Assembly (NCBI GenBank): GCA_029717555.1
Contig: JAMDHS010000048.1
Coordinates: 108,873-172,872, forward strand
From: Peribolospora baueri
Lineage: Eukaryota; Basidiomycota; Peribolosporomycetes; Peribolosporales; Peribolosporaceae
Direction: 5' to 3'
Length of the DNA stretch: 64,000 nt
A program made the position numbers and the translations under genes. How positions within the stretch are numbered: position 1 is the stretch's first letter; every line of letters begins with the position of its first letter. Under the pieces are notes generated by a model that saw only the letters and a list, made by a program, of their open reading frames with translations, was not told the DNA's origin and searched no databases. Below, in pieces: positions 41,710 through 54,100 of the stretch.

Positions 41710-44350
41710 ATGAAGACCTCGCTGGACGACCCGGCATGGAAGCGGATCAAGCTATCCTTAGTCCCACCTAACCTCTCGCCCCCCGGCGGTAGCGAGCTCA
41801 CGTTGGCCAAAGACAAGGACAAAGACAAGGACGAGTTGGTGAGGCCACCGAAGCTCGAAGCAGTGACGCCGGACGGAGATTTGCAGTATGAGAAGTGAGC
41901 GCTGCTTTTTCTTTGTGAAGAGGGCTCGCTCGAAGGTGTGCTCGGACCACGCTCTAAAGTGATGAAGCTCTCGTCCCCTTCCCTTGCACCGTCTGCTCAG
42001 CGAGGAGGAATCGTCCACAAAACTCTCCTCGCGCGTTCATCGCATCTGGGCCGAGCGAGGCGACTTTTCGGAGCTCACTGCGGAGTCGATTCGGCACTCT
42101 TTGAAGGTAGATCATGCCACGCAGGACAAAGTGGCGGGTGATGGCTCGGAGGGGACGGAAGAGAAGGAGGAGGAGAGGAAACGAAAGGACAAGGGAAAGG
42201 CGAAGGAGCTGACGGAAACGGACGTGTTCCGGCTCAAGGAGACGATGTGGCAAATGCTCGAGTATGTGTCCGTTCACCGTCCGAGTCTGTGGGTAGGTCA
42301 GTCAACTGGTCCTATGCAGGCTCACCATCGCCGGTTCCCGTCCGTCTAGGTCAGCACGGGGAGACATGGAGATCGGCCGCATCCTAATCTGGCTCCTCCA
42401 ACCACCAGCCGACCCGTCCGTTCCGTCGACCTCGGCGACACCCGCGAGCGCCTCTCCGGTACCCTCTGGGCTCCCTTTTCGAAACACGGCTCCTGCATCC
42501 ACCGTCCCTGACGTGGAGCTCCCCTTTCCGCAAGGTTTCTTAGCCGCGACCCAAGTCCAGCCTCCGTCTTCTACCGATGGAGAGACTGGTCCGAGAGGTG
42601 ACTTCGACCGCACCGGGGACCTCTCTGCTCCAACACCGTCAAGCGTTGGGCCGAATGCTTTGCGCGATGCCCGTCTGCTCCTCGCGTCGAAGCGATCTTC
42701 CCTGCGATCCGCAGCCTCCGTCTTCTCTTCTGCAGCCTCCTCCTTGTTCGCTTCGTCCGCTAAGTCTCGGGACTACTGGGATGAGGCGATTCGGCTCAAG
42801 AAGGCCGGATGGAAGCTCCATCCTGCTCAGCCACTCGGCCGCTTTGTCGGCCCGAGCATCAGCAAAGGCCCAATGGGCCAGAGGGAAGCGAAGGACTTCA
42901 TTGTAGTGTACGGGTCGGACGACTTGGGATTGGGCTGGCGCAGGCGGGCGTTCGCCCATCTGGCTGAGGAAAAAGTGGAGGAGGGGCTGCAAGGTGCGAG
43001 TGGAGCGCGGGCGCGAGCGTCCCGTGCCTCCGATTCACTGCTCGTCTTTCACGGCCGTTTGCGGAGGCGAATGCGCGTTGGCATGTCGGCGCGAGTGGGC
43101 GATCAGACGGAGACGTGGTGGGGCACGGTCGGGCGCACTCCTGGCGGACACGGAGATTCGGGGATATCGAGTCGGTCGCTGAGGGAAGCGCAGGTGGAGA
43201 TGTTCGAGGAGGAGCTGTTTGCAGAGGTGAAGACATTCTCACGTCTCCTGCCTGCATGGTTTTGCTAACGCTGACGAACGAGCGTGCTCTTTCCGTTTTC
43301 CGTTCGACAGCTTCTCCGGGAGGTGCGCCAGACGCCATCTCTGACGGCGGACGTGTCGGAGAAGTTGCTCGTCATTGAGGTCTGCGATGGAATTGAGCTC
43401 AAGCTTGAAATGGTGATTTGCCCGTCCCGTTCGGATCGCGGTGGAGCGGATGTCTAACGGATCCCATGCGCTGTTGTACTGCAGGTCGACAATGATACTT
43501 CGTCAACTGACTCTCAGGACGTCTCCCGACCGCCATCTGGAATCAGTAACCTTTTATTATACCTCCTTCATCTTCTTCTCCGTCGTTTACATCGTTACCG
43601 CAAGCTCTTGGCTTCCGTGCCGTCGACCGTTGCGAGTACACCAAACCCATCGAACGCTGGCACGCCGCGGCAAGGGAAGGTCGGGAGGACGGGCACCTTC
43701 GGCGGTCGTGCGGGCCTCACCCCTGCGGCTGCTGCCGCCGCTGCTGCCGACGAGAAGAGCAAGGCGGAACAGGCCGCCCGAGACGCGCTCGGACCTCCTC
43801 CAAAGCTACTCAAGCCAGTCCTGACCTTATTCCAGTACCTGCGGCTCGCATTTTCGGTCCAGGCAATGTTGAAGCAGTGCACGGAAGGTCTCGAACGTGC
43901 GGGCGTTAAGGCGTGCGTCGAGTGGACTCCCGTCACAGAAGGAGGGAAAGGATTGATGCGCGAGTTTGTGGGTGAGAGCGACGATGGAAAAATCTTGGGG
44001 AAAGAGCTCGAGGTGGGAGGATCCGCGGCTATGCGAATCGAGGACAGGTGAGCAATAGGATTTTGATCTGAACGCGACCAGGGAGGGACCTTCAGACCAT
44101 GTTTTCCACGTTTCTCTCAACCGATCCCTTATCGTCCCTTATCGTCGGGTCCAGATATACCCTCTCCATATCGTTCTCCACGTCCGCCACGGCCCCTCTC
44201 GTCATTCATCTCCCTCACACAGACCTCCCCCTTCCATCCCTGGCCTCTTGTCGAATGGTCGTGCTCCAGGAGATCCGCCGCCTGGTGGACAACGAGCCGG
44301 TGGACCTGACCAAAACGCGAAAGCGCAGATCTGCCTCGCGTGATAAGTAG
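41710..44350 (+). CDS. MED17: Mediator complex subunit 17 (Srb4)
   Basis: Head-module scaffold subunit of Mediator, which links activators to RNA polymerase II. Exons 41710-41894, 42001-42261, 42320-43226, 43311-43412, 43485-44047 and 44155-44350 close in phase to 737 aa. The N-terminus (MKTSLDDPAWKRIKLSLVPP) and a Lys/Glu-rich segment lead to DVFRLKETMWQMLELTIAGS. The central part has YWDEAIRLKKAGWKLHPAQP and KDFIVVYGSDDLG...RRRAFAHL, which I read as the conserved Med17 core (an Rxx(N/G)W-type helix followed by beta strands). The C-terminal part has LFQYLRLAFSVQAMLKQCTE and RYTLSISFSTSATAP, with the strand LVIHLP late in the protein. The assignment rests on these motifs and on overall layout; it is less certain than the metabolic enzymes. 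A KDKDKDKDE repeat sits near residue 37. Confidence 0.72.
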
Positions 44351-45174
44351 AACCCACCACGATATTTTGTTTTCAATCGGTGATGCGAGTGAAATCTTGC
44401 CCAAGCCGAGAACTTGAAGATGGCTGAAAGCTATCCGTCTCAGACGACTGGCAACGCCAAAGCGTGCGACGACACCAGTTGCAGATTAGTGATCGTCCAA
44501 GCCGGAATGCCGATCGACGGTTCGCGAAAGTAAAGTACGCGCCGTTTACTCGCGCTTGCTTAAGCACGCCGCCCCGTCCATGCTCACCAATCCCCCGTGG
44601 GGGGTAGTAGGCCGTGTGAAGGCCACGTACCTTCCTTAACGTACGCCACAGACCTGTTCGGCGAGGTTGGCTAAGCACGCGATCATCGATCCTTCACTGA
44701 ACCTTCTCTCCACCAATCAAGGAATTGCAAGATCATGCTCCCCTCCGATGAGGAAGGAAGAGATAGATGATCGAGAGCGCTGAGCAGAAAGCGAGCAAAG
44801 ACAAAGATGGACAGAAGGTATCGATCCAAAGTGGGCTCTCGAGTGGAACAGCCAGAAGAGATAGTACAAACAAAAAAGCACTGTGCAGAAAAGGCAAGAG
44901 ATGAAGCAGGCATAGTACAACGGCGAGTGTGTACGTGAGGGAAAGACGGGAAGAGAGAGAGAGAGAGCGAGAGTAAGAGAACAAAGAGAGACAAAGGGGA
45001 AGAGAGTGTGTGCGTGTGCGTACGTGCGTGCGAGGTGACTAAACGACACCAAGCAGAAAGAAAACCAAACCAAGACGTTGGCCGTGCAAGCCATGGGGCA
45101 TCGAAAGTACTGACAAAAGTCAAGGGGCCTCCGCTGGAGATAAGGACGTAGATAAGGGTAGCTGGTTCGGCTAC
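44351..45174. other. Convergent intergenic region
   Basis: Between the 3' ends of MED17 (+) and the 1242-codon gene (-). A GA repeat lies at 44954-44975 and alternating GTGTGCGTGTGCGTACGTGCGTGC at 45006-45030, a possible Z-DNA-forming tract. No gene supported. Confidence 0.55.
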
Positions 45175-48100
45175 CTACGATCCACCGACGATCTCCCTCG
45201 CAGTGCTCGGATGTGAAGAAGCTATAGTCCCGGCAGCGTTGGCGCCGCTGTTGGCGGCGTTGGCTATCCAGTTCGACAGGCGCCAGCCACGCGACGAAGG
45301 CGAAGTCATGGACGGCGGCGGGTGGGCCGGATCGGAAGTGGCAGAATCCTCAGAGGGCAGCGTTGGTGGCCGGTCGGCGTCGCTGGGAGCCACGGTCGCC
45401 GTCTTCCCCGATGCCACTCTTTTCCCTTTGTTACGCGTACCCCCTGCATTGCCAGGATGACTGGATGTGGAGGTGGCGGCGGAGGCAGGCGTAACGTCCG
45501 CCCCTCCACTACCAGCGATGAGGCCCGCAAAGGACGAGACAAAAGCGCCGGCGCTCCTGGGAACGTGTGTGAGCCCGCTCGACGGCGGCGAAGCTTCGGA
45601 GACCGAGCGCCCGCGGGAGACTGGGGAAGAGGAAGGAGGAGCGGAGGTGGGCGGATGGAGTGGGTGGGGGGACAATGGCAGGGCGTCCTTGTCCCTAACG
45701 GCTCTGAGCGCGTCGAGAGCTCGGTGGTGATGCCGTCGTCGTCTGTTCCTGGCGTACCTCCTCTTCCCCTCCCCTCCGTCGCCCAATCCGTTGTCATCGT
45801 CCTCGACCCCAATACTCTCACACTCGCTGGCGAATCCGTTTCCCTCCCAGTCATCGCCTTCATCCTCGTCGTCATACCCAAAGCTCAGCAGGCCGAGAGC
45901 GCCTCTGGACTCTGCCCTCGCAATCGGCGACGAGTCGATACTCAATGTACGGCCTTTGAATTGCCGTCCATCGGTGCTGAACCGTCGACGCCGGCCCCTC
46001 CCCGTAGTAGTGGCGTCCGAAGCGGCCAAGGAGCCCTGCGGGGAGGCATTGTGGGGATCAGAGAAAGTGGCGCCGTTCGAGACCAAGTTTCCTTCCAAGT
46101 CGACCATCCAGCCCATCCGGTTAGGCGTAGCGGGTTCGGAAGGCGACGCATGGTGCCGAGATACGGGGCGACGGCGGGAAGCGGGGAAAGGGCCGGGATA
46201 TAGCCCTGAGCTACTGTGACATTGGTCGAAACCGGGAGGCGTGATTGATGCGGGCGCCGCCGCCGAAGCCTTGGGGGCACTTGATTCTGTAGACACGGTC
46301 GTTGGAGGCGAGACCGAGGCGGTAGCAGTGGCCATCCCTTCCGGGAAATGGAACGCCGTCGGCAAAGCTCTTCTGCGTTCCGCCTTGGTCGTCGCGGCAA
46401 TGGCCCCATCAGCCAAAGCTCTCCAGCCGTCCTTCCTCCTAACCGTCTTGAACTCCTCCTCCGTCCCCAGGCCCGCAGTCTCCGCCTGTGATACCTTCAC
46501 TTCTTTGCCGCCCAGCTCTCCGACCCCTTCCCTGGTACCGTCGGCGTGAACCCCGGTCATGCTAGCCTCAGCCACGCTGAGCGCAGGTATGGGCATACCG
46601 ATACTCGCCCTCGCTTTGCCCTTTTGGCTCATCATTGGGCCATTGCGGCCATCATCTCCACCTCCGCCGAGGAGATCGCTCCGCCGCCGTGCGCCCGAAG
46701 AAGACGAACCGGTGCGAGAACGAGCGCTTGACCGGTCTGCACTCGATCCAGAGGACAGCAGCGTTCCGATCCTCGTGTCGAAGTTGCCGCCTTCTTCCAC
46801 CCCGTCGCCGTCGGTCCACCACCGTCCATCCATGTGCGGCAAAGGCTCGATGCTAGATAGCGACGCGGAGTGCATACGCGTCGATGAATCTCCGTCACGA
46901 CGACCGGTAGGACGAACAGAGTCATTCGAGACCTGCCTGCGCACCGCGGCCGCGGGCCCAGTGGACGTGGACAGGGTGGGAACAGCAAAGAGCATTTCGG
47001 GGTCCATGGCTGCGGCGCTGGACACTGTGGTTGGTGTAACAGAGCGAGCAGCTTGAGTAGTCGGACCGTCACTGAGCTGAACGGTGGCTGGAGCGGGGGC
47101 GGCGAGAGAGAGAGAAAGGTGGGAAACGGATTTGCGGGACTGGTGGTGTCCTTTGGCGGTAGACGTTGACGTTGCCCCCGACGCTCGGACAGTGCCATCG
47201 TTCCTGTCGACGACGCCATCTGACACGACGGTCGCTCCACCTTTGGGAGAAGAGACGGAGGGGCAAGAGGAGGTGAAAGAGTCGGCGCTAGAGCCAGCAA
47301 AGTTGTCCAAAGTTGAAGCGGCTGACGTGAGGGCGGATGCAGAAATGGGAGAGTCGGCTGAGGATGGCGCAGAGGAGGGGGAGGACAGAGCGAAGACAGG
47401 CAACGGGTCGCGTGTCGTCGGGAAAGGTCCGTTGGCGATAACGCTGCGTGCGCTCACTTCACTGCCCGCGTCACTAGTCATGCTGCTCCTTCGACTCGGT
47501 GCGCTCGGTCGTCGTGGTGCCTTAGAGAAGCTCTCGCTTGGGGCGGGACTGTCTCTACCGGGGGTGCCTCCGTCGTCGGCCAAAGAGCTATCACGAACGG
47601 CAGGGCTACCCGAGAAGGAGAACAGCCAGGACATGGGCGAAGGCGCCGGCGTCGACGATGGACCACTGGCGGACGTTGACGTGGGGGCGTTTGACGATTG
47701 CGAACGCACTTCCTGCCGCATACCCCCCGTCGTCGTCCTCGAGGACGACGACGTTCCAGCTATGGCCACCAAAGCCGCGGCGGCGGCGGATGAAGAAGGT
47801 GGGGGGCCGGAAGCGGTGGCGGCGGCAGATGTGGTGTTGGGCGACTGTATCGGCGTGCGGGCCTTGTTCTGATCGGTCTCCTTCTCTTTGCCCTTCTCCA
47901 TCTCCCTCTTGGCGTTCCGACTAGCGATGCTCGCCAACAAGCTCTTCGCATCTGCCGTGGCAGAGGTGGAAGAGGAGGTGTCAAAAGAAGAGACCGACGG
48001 CCGTCGGTAGTCGGGAATCGAAGGGCGCCGGGAGGCATGAGATCCCCTCGAGAGTGACCTCCCAATCGTCGCCTCGCCGTCCACTAAATCCATGTCCTCC

Positions 48101-48903
48101 ATTCCCTCTTCTATGAGATCGAGCGACGCGCCCAGCCGAGGCATCTTCCAGCTAGGTTTCCGCGACGGTCCGGAGCCGGACCCCGAGCGCTTGCCTCCCT
48201 GCCAGCCGTCCGAGACGGCATTGGCCGCGCCGGCGAGGTTACGAGACCCATCCGTGACGCCGTCCATCATATCTCCGAAGCCATCGACGACTTGAGCGAG
48301 CCAGTCGTCGAGCTCCCTCGTGTTCTCAAGGCGCCTCCTGACGTCTCGCTCTCGCTCGTCCATGGCAAGATCGATGTCGCGACCTTTGGAGAGCATGCGG
48401 GCGAGACCAGAGCGAGCCGAGAGAGTGGCGAGGAGGAGGGCGTTGCTCCGTTCGAGGGCGAGCATGGTGGAAGAGAGGAGCGAGTCGAGCGCCGCATCCT
48501 CCGCCTCGTCCGCCGGATCTCCGTCCTCCACATCCGTGTCCGATGCCAATGAGGCGACAGGCGAGCGCGAAGAAATGGGCACATTTCGCTCTTCCTCCTT
48601 CAGCACGCTCGTCCCGGAAACATCGTCTGTTGCTGGTTCCTCAGCCGTTGCCGACTGGGCCTCGTCGCCCTCACAGTACCCGGGGGGCAATCCGTCAGCT
48701 AGGGTGATGGTACTGTTGGGTCGAGCGTGAGAGCTGTATGCGGGCGGGAGGGAGAACTCGGTGTCCGTGCTCGTCGTCCTTCGACGCTTGATCGAGCTGG
48801 TGCGAGAAGGTGGATGAGAGGAGGGGTGACCATCGCGCTTGTCGCGGCGGGAAGGGGACGAAGGGCACGGCGAGATGAGTAGTGCGCCGGCATGGTGGGC
48901 CAT
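45175..48903 (-). CDS. Large Ser/Thr-rich disordered protein, function unknown
   Basis: A 1242-codon uninterrupted frame from MAHHAGALLISPCPSSPSRR to stop at 45177-45175. The first 80 residues include a Pro/Tyr-rich SLPPAYSSHARP and LADGLPPGYCEGD. Residues about 130-235 are the only ordered-looking part. They are helix- and coil-like: ALDSLLSSTMLALERSNALL, LATLSARSGLARML, DERERDVRRRLENTRELDDW, then small-residue repeats around VVDGFGDMMDGVTDGSRNLA. The rest is Ser/Ala/Thr/Pro-rich with a basic RRRRHHHRALDALRAVRDKD near residue 1080. The terminal WRLSNWIANAANSGANAAGT could form an amphipathic helix. I recognise no family. The length of open frame plus ordered segment argue it is real, and small in-frame introns may be hidden. 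Confidence 0.65.
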   Translation of the reverse strand: MAHHAGALLISPCPSSPSRRDKRDGHPSSHPPSRTSSIKRRRTTSTDTEFSLPPAYSSHARPNSTITLADGLPPGYCEGDEAQSATAEEPATDDVSGTSVLKEEERNVPISSRSPVASLASDTDVEDGDPADEAEDAALDSLLSSTMLALERSNALLLATLSARSGLARMLSKGRDIDLAMDERERDVRRRLENTRELDDWLAQVVDGFGDMMDGVTDGSRNLAGAANAVSDGWQGGKRSGSGSGPSRKPSWKMPRLGASLDLIEEGMEDMDLVDGEATIGRSLSRGSHASRRPSIPDYRRPSVSSFDTSSSTSATADAKSLLASIASRNAKREMEKGKEKETDQNKARTPIQSPNTTSAAATASGPPPSSSAAAAALVAIAGTSSSSRTTTGGMRQEVRSQSSNAPTSTSASGPSSTPAPSPMSWLFSFSGSPAVRDSSLADDGGTPGRDSPAPSESFSKAPRRPSAPSRRSSMTSDAGSEVSARSVIANGPFPTTRDPLPVFALSSPSSAPSSADSPISASALTSAASTLDNFAGSSADSFTSSCPSVSSPKGGATVVSDGVVDRNDGTVRASGATSTSTAKGHHQSRKSVSHLSLSLAAPAPATVQLSDGPTTQAARSVTPTTVSSAAAMDPEMLFAVPTLSTSTGPAAAVRRQVSNDSVRPTGRRDGDSSTRMHSASLSSIEPLPHMDGRWWTDGDGVEEGGNFDTRIGTLLSSGSSADRSSARSRTGSSSSGARRRSDLLGGGGDDGRNGPMMSQKGKARASIGMPIPALSVAEASMTGVHADGTREGVGELGGKEVKVSQAETAGLGTEEEFKTVRRKDGWRALADGAIAATTKAERRRALPTAFHFPEGMATATASVSPPTTVSTESSAPKASAAAPASITPPGFDQCHSSSGLYPGPFPASRRRPVSRHHASPSEPATPNRMGWMVDLEGNLVSNGATFSDPHNASPQGSLAASDATTTGRGRRRRFSTDGRQFKGRTLSIDSSPIARAESRGALGLLSFGYDDEDEGDDWEGNGFASECESIGVEDDDNGLGDGGEGKRRYARNRRRRHHHRALDALRAVRDKDALPLSPHPLHPPTSAPPSSSPVSRGRSVSEASPPSSGLTHVPRSAGAFVSSFAGLIAGSGGADVTPASAATSTSSHPGNAGGTRNKGKRVASGKTATVAPSDADRPPTLPSEDSATSDPAHPPPSMTSPSSRGWRLSNWIANAANSGANAAGTIASSHPSTAREIVGGS

Positions 48904-51135
48904 ACTTCCCTCCCCCTCCTCCTCCTCCTATAGCGCAATCGTCCCAGATACGTTGGCCGTTCACGCGCTCTTGGGTGACGAGGAAGACGGTTGTCGGGCT
49001 AGTATGCCGTTGGACGGTCTCGTTCTGGGACGCTACGCTGGCTGTGAGTGTCACGAAGAGCACTTCATCGAGGACGGCGTGCGAGAGAGGAGAAGAGAGA
49101 GGGCGTCGATGTCGATAGGCTGCCGATAGATAGTGCCTGGCGAGGGAGAGAGACCAGCAGATTTAAGGGGCAGTCCCAGCGGGTCTGACCTGCTGCGGCA
49201 CATTATCCAGCCGGTCGCAGAGAGGAATGCGGATTAATCCGGATTGATAATTGATCTGATTGATATCTGTTTTGTTTTGCACCAACTGTCTGTGTCTGTC
49301 TGGGCTTGGCACGGCCTTGCCTGTCTGTCACCACAGGCTCCCATCGGTGGCCCGCCAGCATCGGCGCGAAGGCGGACGGGGGAGGCGAGGAGAAAAACAG
49401 GGAGAGGGGGAGGGTATGGAGATCTGGTACACCCCACACTCCCCTTCCCCCACCGGCGATAGGACGACGATGGAGATCCGCCTGGCCGCCACGTCGCCGT
49501 CGCCGTCGCCGTCACTTTACGTACTCCTGTGCTTCCTGTCCATGGTACGCACTGGCGCGGAGCGAGTGGCTGTACGGCAGAGTACAGAAGAGCATGTGGG
49601 ATCCCGAGCCATAATAAGATCTAGGATGGCGATGCGTACGCGGCTCGGCCTTGTTGTTGAGATCATCCAAGCTGGGCGTTTGCCTCTGTTTTCCTCATCT
49701 TGCTTCCTCCATCGACGCACTGCCACCGCCCTCGCATCGAGCGCTCAGCCACATGCGGTGCTCTTCGGACGGCAACGACAGGAAGCCAGGAGAGGGAGCG
49801 TACGAAGGGGGTCAGATCCGGAGTATGCTGAGTACACACGTTTAGACGCCCAGCTCTCTTCTCATGAGGCTCAATGAGGCTGGGCTCGATGCTTCGAGGC
49901 GAAGCAAGGCACGACGATCGTCCGTCCGTTCTCCCTCGCCCTCAACACCCTTCGTTCGTCCTATCGACGAACCTTGTAGCTTGGGTGGCCGTCGTGAACC
50001 AGAGTCGTCCCGAGAATGCATCTTTTCTGCTCTCACTCCGCGTCCAGCGCATCCCATCGCACCTCAGGCAGACCTCGACTCGTCCAGCGGATGTACTTAC
50101 TTATTATCGTCCAACCTGCGCGATAGCCGATAGCCGCATCGCATCGCATCGCCATCTTCCTCCTTCATCCTCGCCTCGCCCTCTTCCTTGCGCACCTCGA
50201 GCACTCGAGCAGGCCGCCACCACCCTCGTCCTCGTCCTCCTCATCCGTCTCTGCGTCCTATACGCCACCGTCATCGTCATAGTCATCGCCCCCACCCCGC
50301 GTAGCTTGCCTCTCTCCGCCCATAACTCCCTCCCTAGCCGCCGTCGCCGTCGCCACGATCAACGGGCCCCACGAGGCCTCTCGCGTTTCGAGCAAGTCGC
50401 ACGTACACAGAAACCTATACGCCGATTGGGCGTTTCTGTCAGTCCAGTCCTGACAGCGCCTTCCTTCCTCTCCTCTCCTCGCGCTCATCCCACCGCCGCA
50501 TAATCGTGGATTGCCGCCGTGCGGGCGACTTGAAGCGCTCTTTGGCTTGTGCGTACGACACACAGCCTTCTTTTTGAGACTTCCCTTCGAGCTCGCCCCA
50601 TTGTCTATCCGACGCCGCGGACGGGCGCAGAGGAAGCAGGAATTGCACTCAGGTCCCGCGACGCCGCCCTGAGCCGGTCACGGATCAAGAGAAACAGCTT
50701 CTCTCGGCATCTTCGGCGAACGAGGAATTGCGTCGACGAGAACGGGAGGGCCTCCAAAACTCGTCTGCAGACGGCTGGCGTGGATCTGCTTGTTTTGAGC
50801 CTTATTAGACTCGAGAACGTGCCGTGAGTGTTGTGTGTTCCACCTCGTCTGCCCTTCTTGTCGTCCTTTCCCTGCGCGTCTGTTGACGGTGTTCCATGAC
50901 GCTCCCGCTCGCATGCTCCATAAAGGTTTGGACCCTCCCCCCGATAAACCGTTCCTTCGCAACGTCCGGCCCTCGCCACGCCACCCAACCAACAACCATT
51001 CGCAAACTCTTGACGCCATTCCCTTAGCTAGACGGTCGCTGGTAACACCAGAGTCCCCCGCACCAGCGCGCGCCTTTACTTGTTTTTCCTCGACTGTTCA
51101 GTTAGCTCCACCCCTCTGACGATTGCGGTTTCAAC
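48904..51135. other. 2.2-kb divergent intergenic region
   Basis: Separates the 1242-codon gene (-) from the FBXO21-like gene (+). It holds two (GCC/GTC)-type short repeats (CGTCGCCGTCGCCGTCGCCGTC at 49493-49513), a CTCGTCCTCGTC tract near 50225, and a purine-rich segment at 49370-49420. Open frames are present on both strands, but none has a family signature or convincing splice structure. Confidence 0.5.
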
Positions 51136-54100
51136 ATGGATCCGCTCTCCTCACCAACCTCATCCTCGCCCGGCCTGTACTTGCCAGACGAGCTTCTCGA
51201 GTCCATCTTCCTTCTTCTCGACCCGGTTTCTCTCTTTCGCGTTGCTTTGTCTTCTCGTCAACTCCGTCGAGTAGCTGTCAACCCCCGGCTCTGGGAGCGC
51301 CACTATCACCAGCGATGGACACGCGCCGACGCTGCCAAGGAAGCCGAGAGGCACCGACTGTACGGCGGCGAGGTGGAAGGAGCTGACGAGGCCAGTCATC
51401 TGGGAGTTAGGAGAAAAAGGAGGGCCAGACGACAGAAGGATGTCGACATGTACGCGCCGTCGCCACCACACCGATCCCGACCGGATTACTATTCCATGTA
51501 TGCCGCACGGCTCGCCATCGACGCAGACGTGCTCGCCCGGCTGCAAAGTCTGGTCAACGACCCCATCGGCCGGATTGCCCGCGTGGAAGGGCTCGTAGCC
51601 ATGCACGGCGCCGACGCGTGGGACATGCTGCAAAGGGTACAAAGGGCCCAGCAGACGCCCACTTGGGAGCAGGGCGCGCTTGAGCAGGAGGCGGCGCTCG
51701 AATGGGGGGTGCCATGGACTTTGGGCGTCGACGTCGAGGGACGGGACATTGCGCAAGGAAGCAGCAGGAGAGGCGTCGGAGCGAGGAGAGGAAGCACCAG
51801 TGCCGCGAGGGAACCGACCAGCCAGATGGGCATCCTTCCCCTCACGACCGCCCCCGCCCGTCGAGCCTCTTCGGGCTCGCACCGCCCTACTACCATCTCT
51901 CCGACAACGCCATTGTCAGTTCCCGTCGCCTGTCACCACCTGTTCCCCTTCTCCCGCTCCCCGACACAGCATCTCGCACTCCGACATCACGCCGGGGAGG
52001 TGATCGAGCACATGGCCCGACGCAAAGCCATACAAGGCCTCCGGCTGATCAAGGAGGAGCAGATGCGAGGCATGCACCCGGAGTGGGGCAACGAAAGGGG
52101 CTTCAACGTCGATCGGATCGGCAAGGACGGCATGAGCACCGAGGAGGCCATGTCTTACCTGAACGCCTTTAGGGACGTCCCAAGCTGGGAGGTGAGTTCG
52201 CCGGGTTGGCCGTCTCCCGGACCCTGACTTCGGCGTCCGGTTTCTCGCACCCCGACAATGTATCGGGCGTTGTGGCCCTCGTACGAACGCCTTTACATCC
52301 TGACGAAGGCTCGCTTGGTCATTTTTTTCCTCTGCTGTTCAGGTATCCGACGCATTGGACGTGCTCGCCGACCTGTGTTCCGAATGGCTAGACCAGCAGA
52401 ACGTCAGTCGCAACGACCCGTTCGCGCTCACCCAAGGCATACGCTTCTTCCTTATGGCCTGTGGCTGGCGTGGTGCCGAAGGGGCAGAGTACTACGACCT
52501 CGACAATCACTTTCTCACCTTCACTCTCACCTCCAACCGATGCACTTTGCCTCTCAGCTTGAGCCTCGTGTTCTGTGCCGTCGCCGAAAGGCTTGGCATT
52601 GACGCGAATACCATCATGTTCCCACGTAGGATGCTCTGCGTCATTCTGGGCTTCGAGGACGGGCGAGAGGTGATTCTGGGCGACCCCCAGGACATGTCCT
52701 CCGGTATGACCTCCCCCGCCTCGAGCCCGTCTCTCTCATCGACGATCCAATTGTCAAACGGCGACAGCATCGGTAGTGAGAACGCCCCTCCTAATCCCTT
52801 CCCCTTCTATTTGGACATCTTCGGCACTCCCAACCCACTCTCGCTAGACGAGGTCACGTCCATCATGCATCAACTACATGTTCACGTGTCGAACATGATC
52901 GTGAGCACCACGCCGGCACCGGCACCGGAGATGGTACTTCGTGCCGCCAGGAACATCTTCAACTCTGTCCATCGCCAGCAACACGCGGCCGAGGAAGCCA
53001 ACCGGACACTCCACGGGGATCGAGGCGCTTACGAGAAGCAGTGGGATGAGAATCTGCTCTCTTCTTTTCTTCCTTCTTTCGTCGGCGGCGGTTCGGAGGG
53101 CACCGAGACCGAGGCCGAGGAGAAAGCGAGGAAACGGTGGCAGCGTTGGACGCCCTCCCAACGGGCCGCAGCGCTGGTGCTGGCGAAGGAGCCGCCACCG
53201 AGGCAGAAGCGATGGACAGAAAGGGACCAGCAGGCCAGCATTTACGCCGGCGCCAGCGGGTTCCTGAGGCTGAGCTCCGAGCTGGACTCTAGAATGCGCA
53301 CGTCGTGAGTATAGGACGGTTCATACGTACAGAACGCCCTGGAGTTCCAGATCGCACACGGTTGTGTTTGTCTCTGTCTATTTCGGGCCGCGCTTGACAC
53401 CATCGCCATCTTCCCCTCCCCGTGCGTGACGCATGTGTATCGATACCGTCTCCAAAGGGTCGCCTCGATTGTGGAGGGCTTTTTCCCGCTCGACGTGTCC
53501 TTGCTCAAAGAAGATTTCGCCGACCGAATATGGCCGCCCACGCGATACCTCCATCCGCTAGTAGATGGAGCCTTCTTCGGCCACCCGTACGAGCTCATAC
53601 CCGCCGAACCGTGGATGACGCTGCCACAGCCCACTCCAGGGAACACGACGCCGCTCCTCAACACCCCCGGTCTGTTGCCAGGCGCGCCGGCCGAGACGGA
53701 GGCGGAAAAAGCGTTGCGCATGGAGGTCGCACGAATTTGCCAAGACATACGGCAGAAGGACGAAACGCCACCGACGCCTAAACGGAGGACAGGGTTGAAG
53801 GGAGAAAAGGTGCCGCGATATCGTGTCGGGCAGGTTTTCAGGGACCGTTCTTATGGCTACACGGCGGTGATATACGGCTGGCACGAGCATTGCGACATGT
53901 CAGAGCATTTGTGAGTGCTGTCTATCTGTCGGTTCAGTTCGTCCAAGCTTTTGTTGTGTGGCAAACAGAGGGGGGATCGGCTGCGAACGGTCCGCATCGG
54001 CTCGATCGCTGGCACGTCCCGCCCCGGGTCGCTTCGCCTAGCTTTATCGACTGACAGATGGACGTCCCCTTCCGGCGGGCTCCGATTCTCTCTTTGCTGC

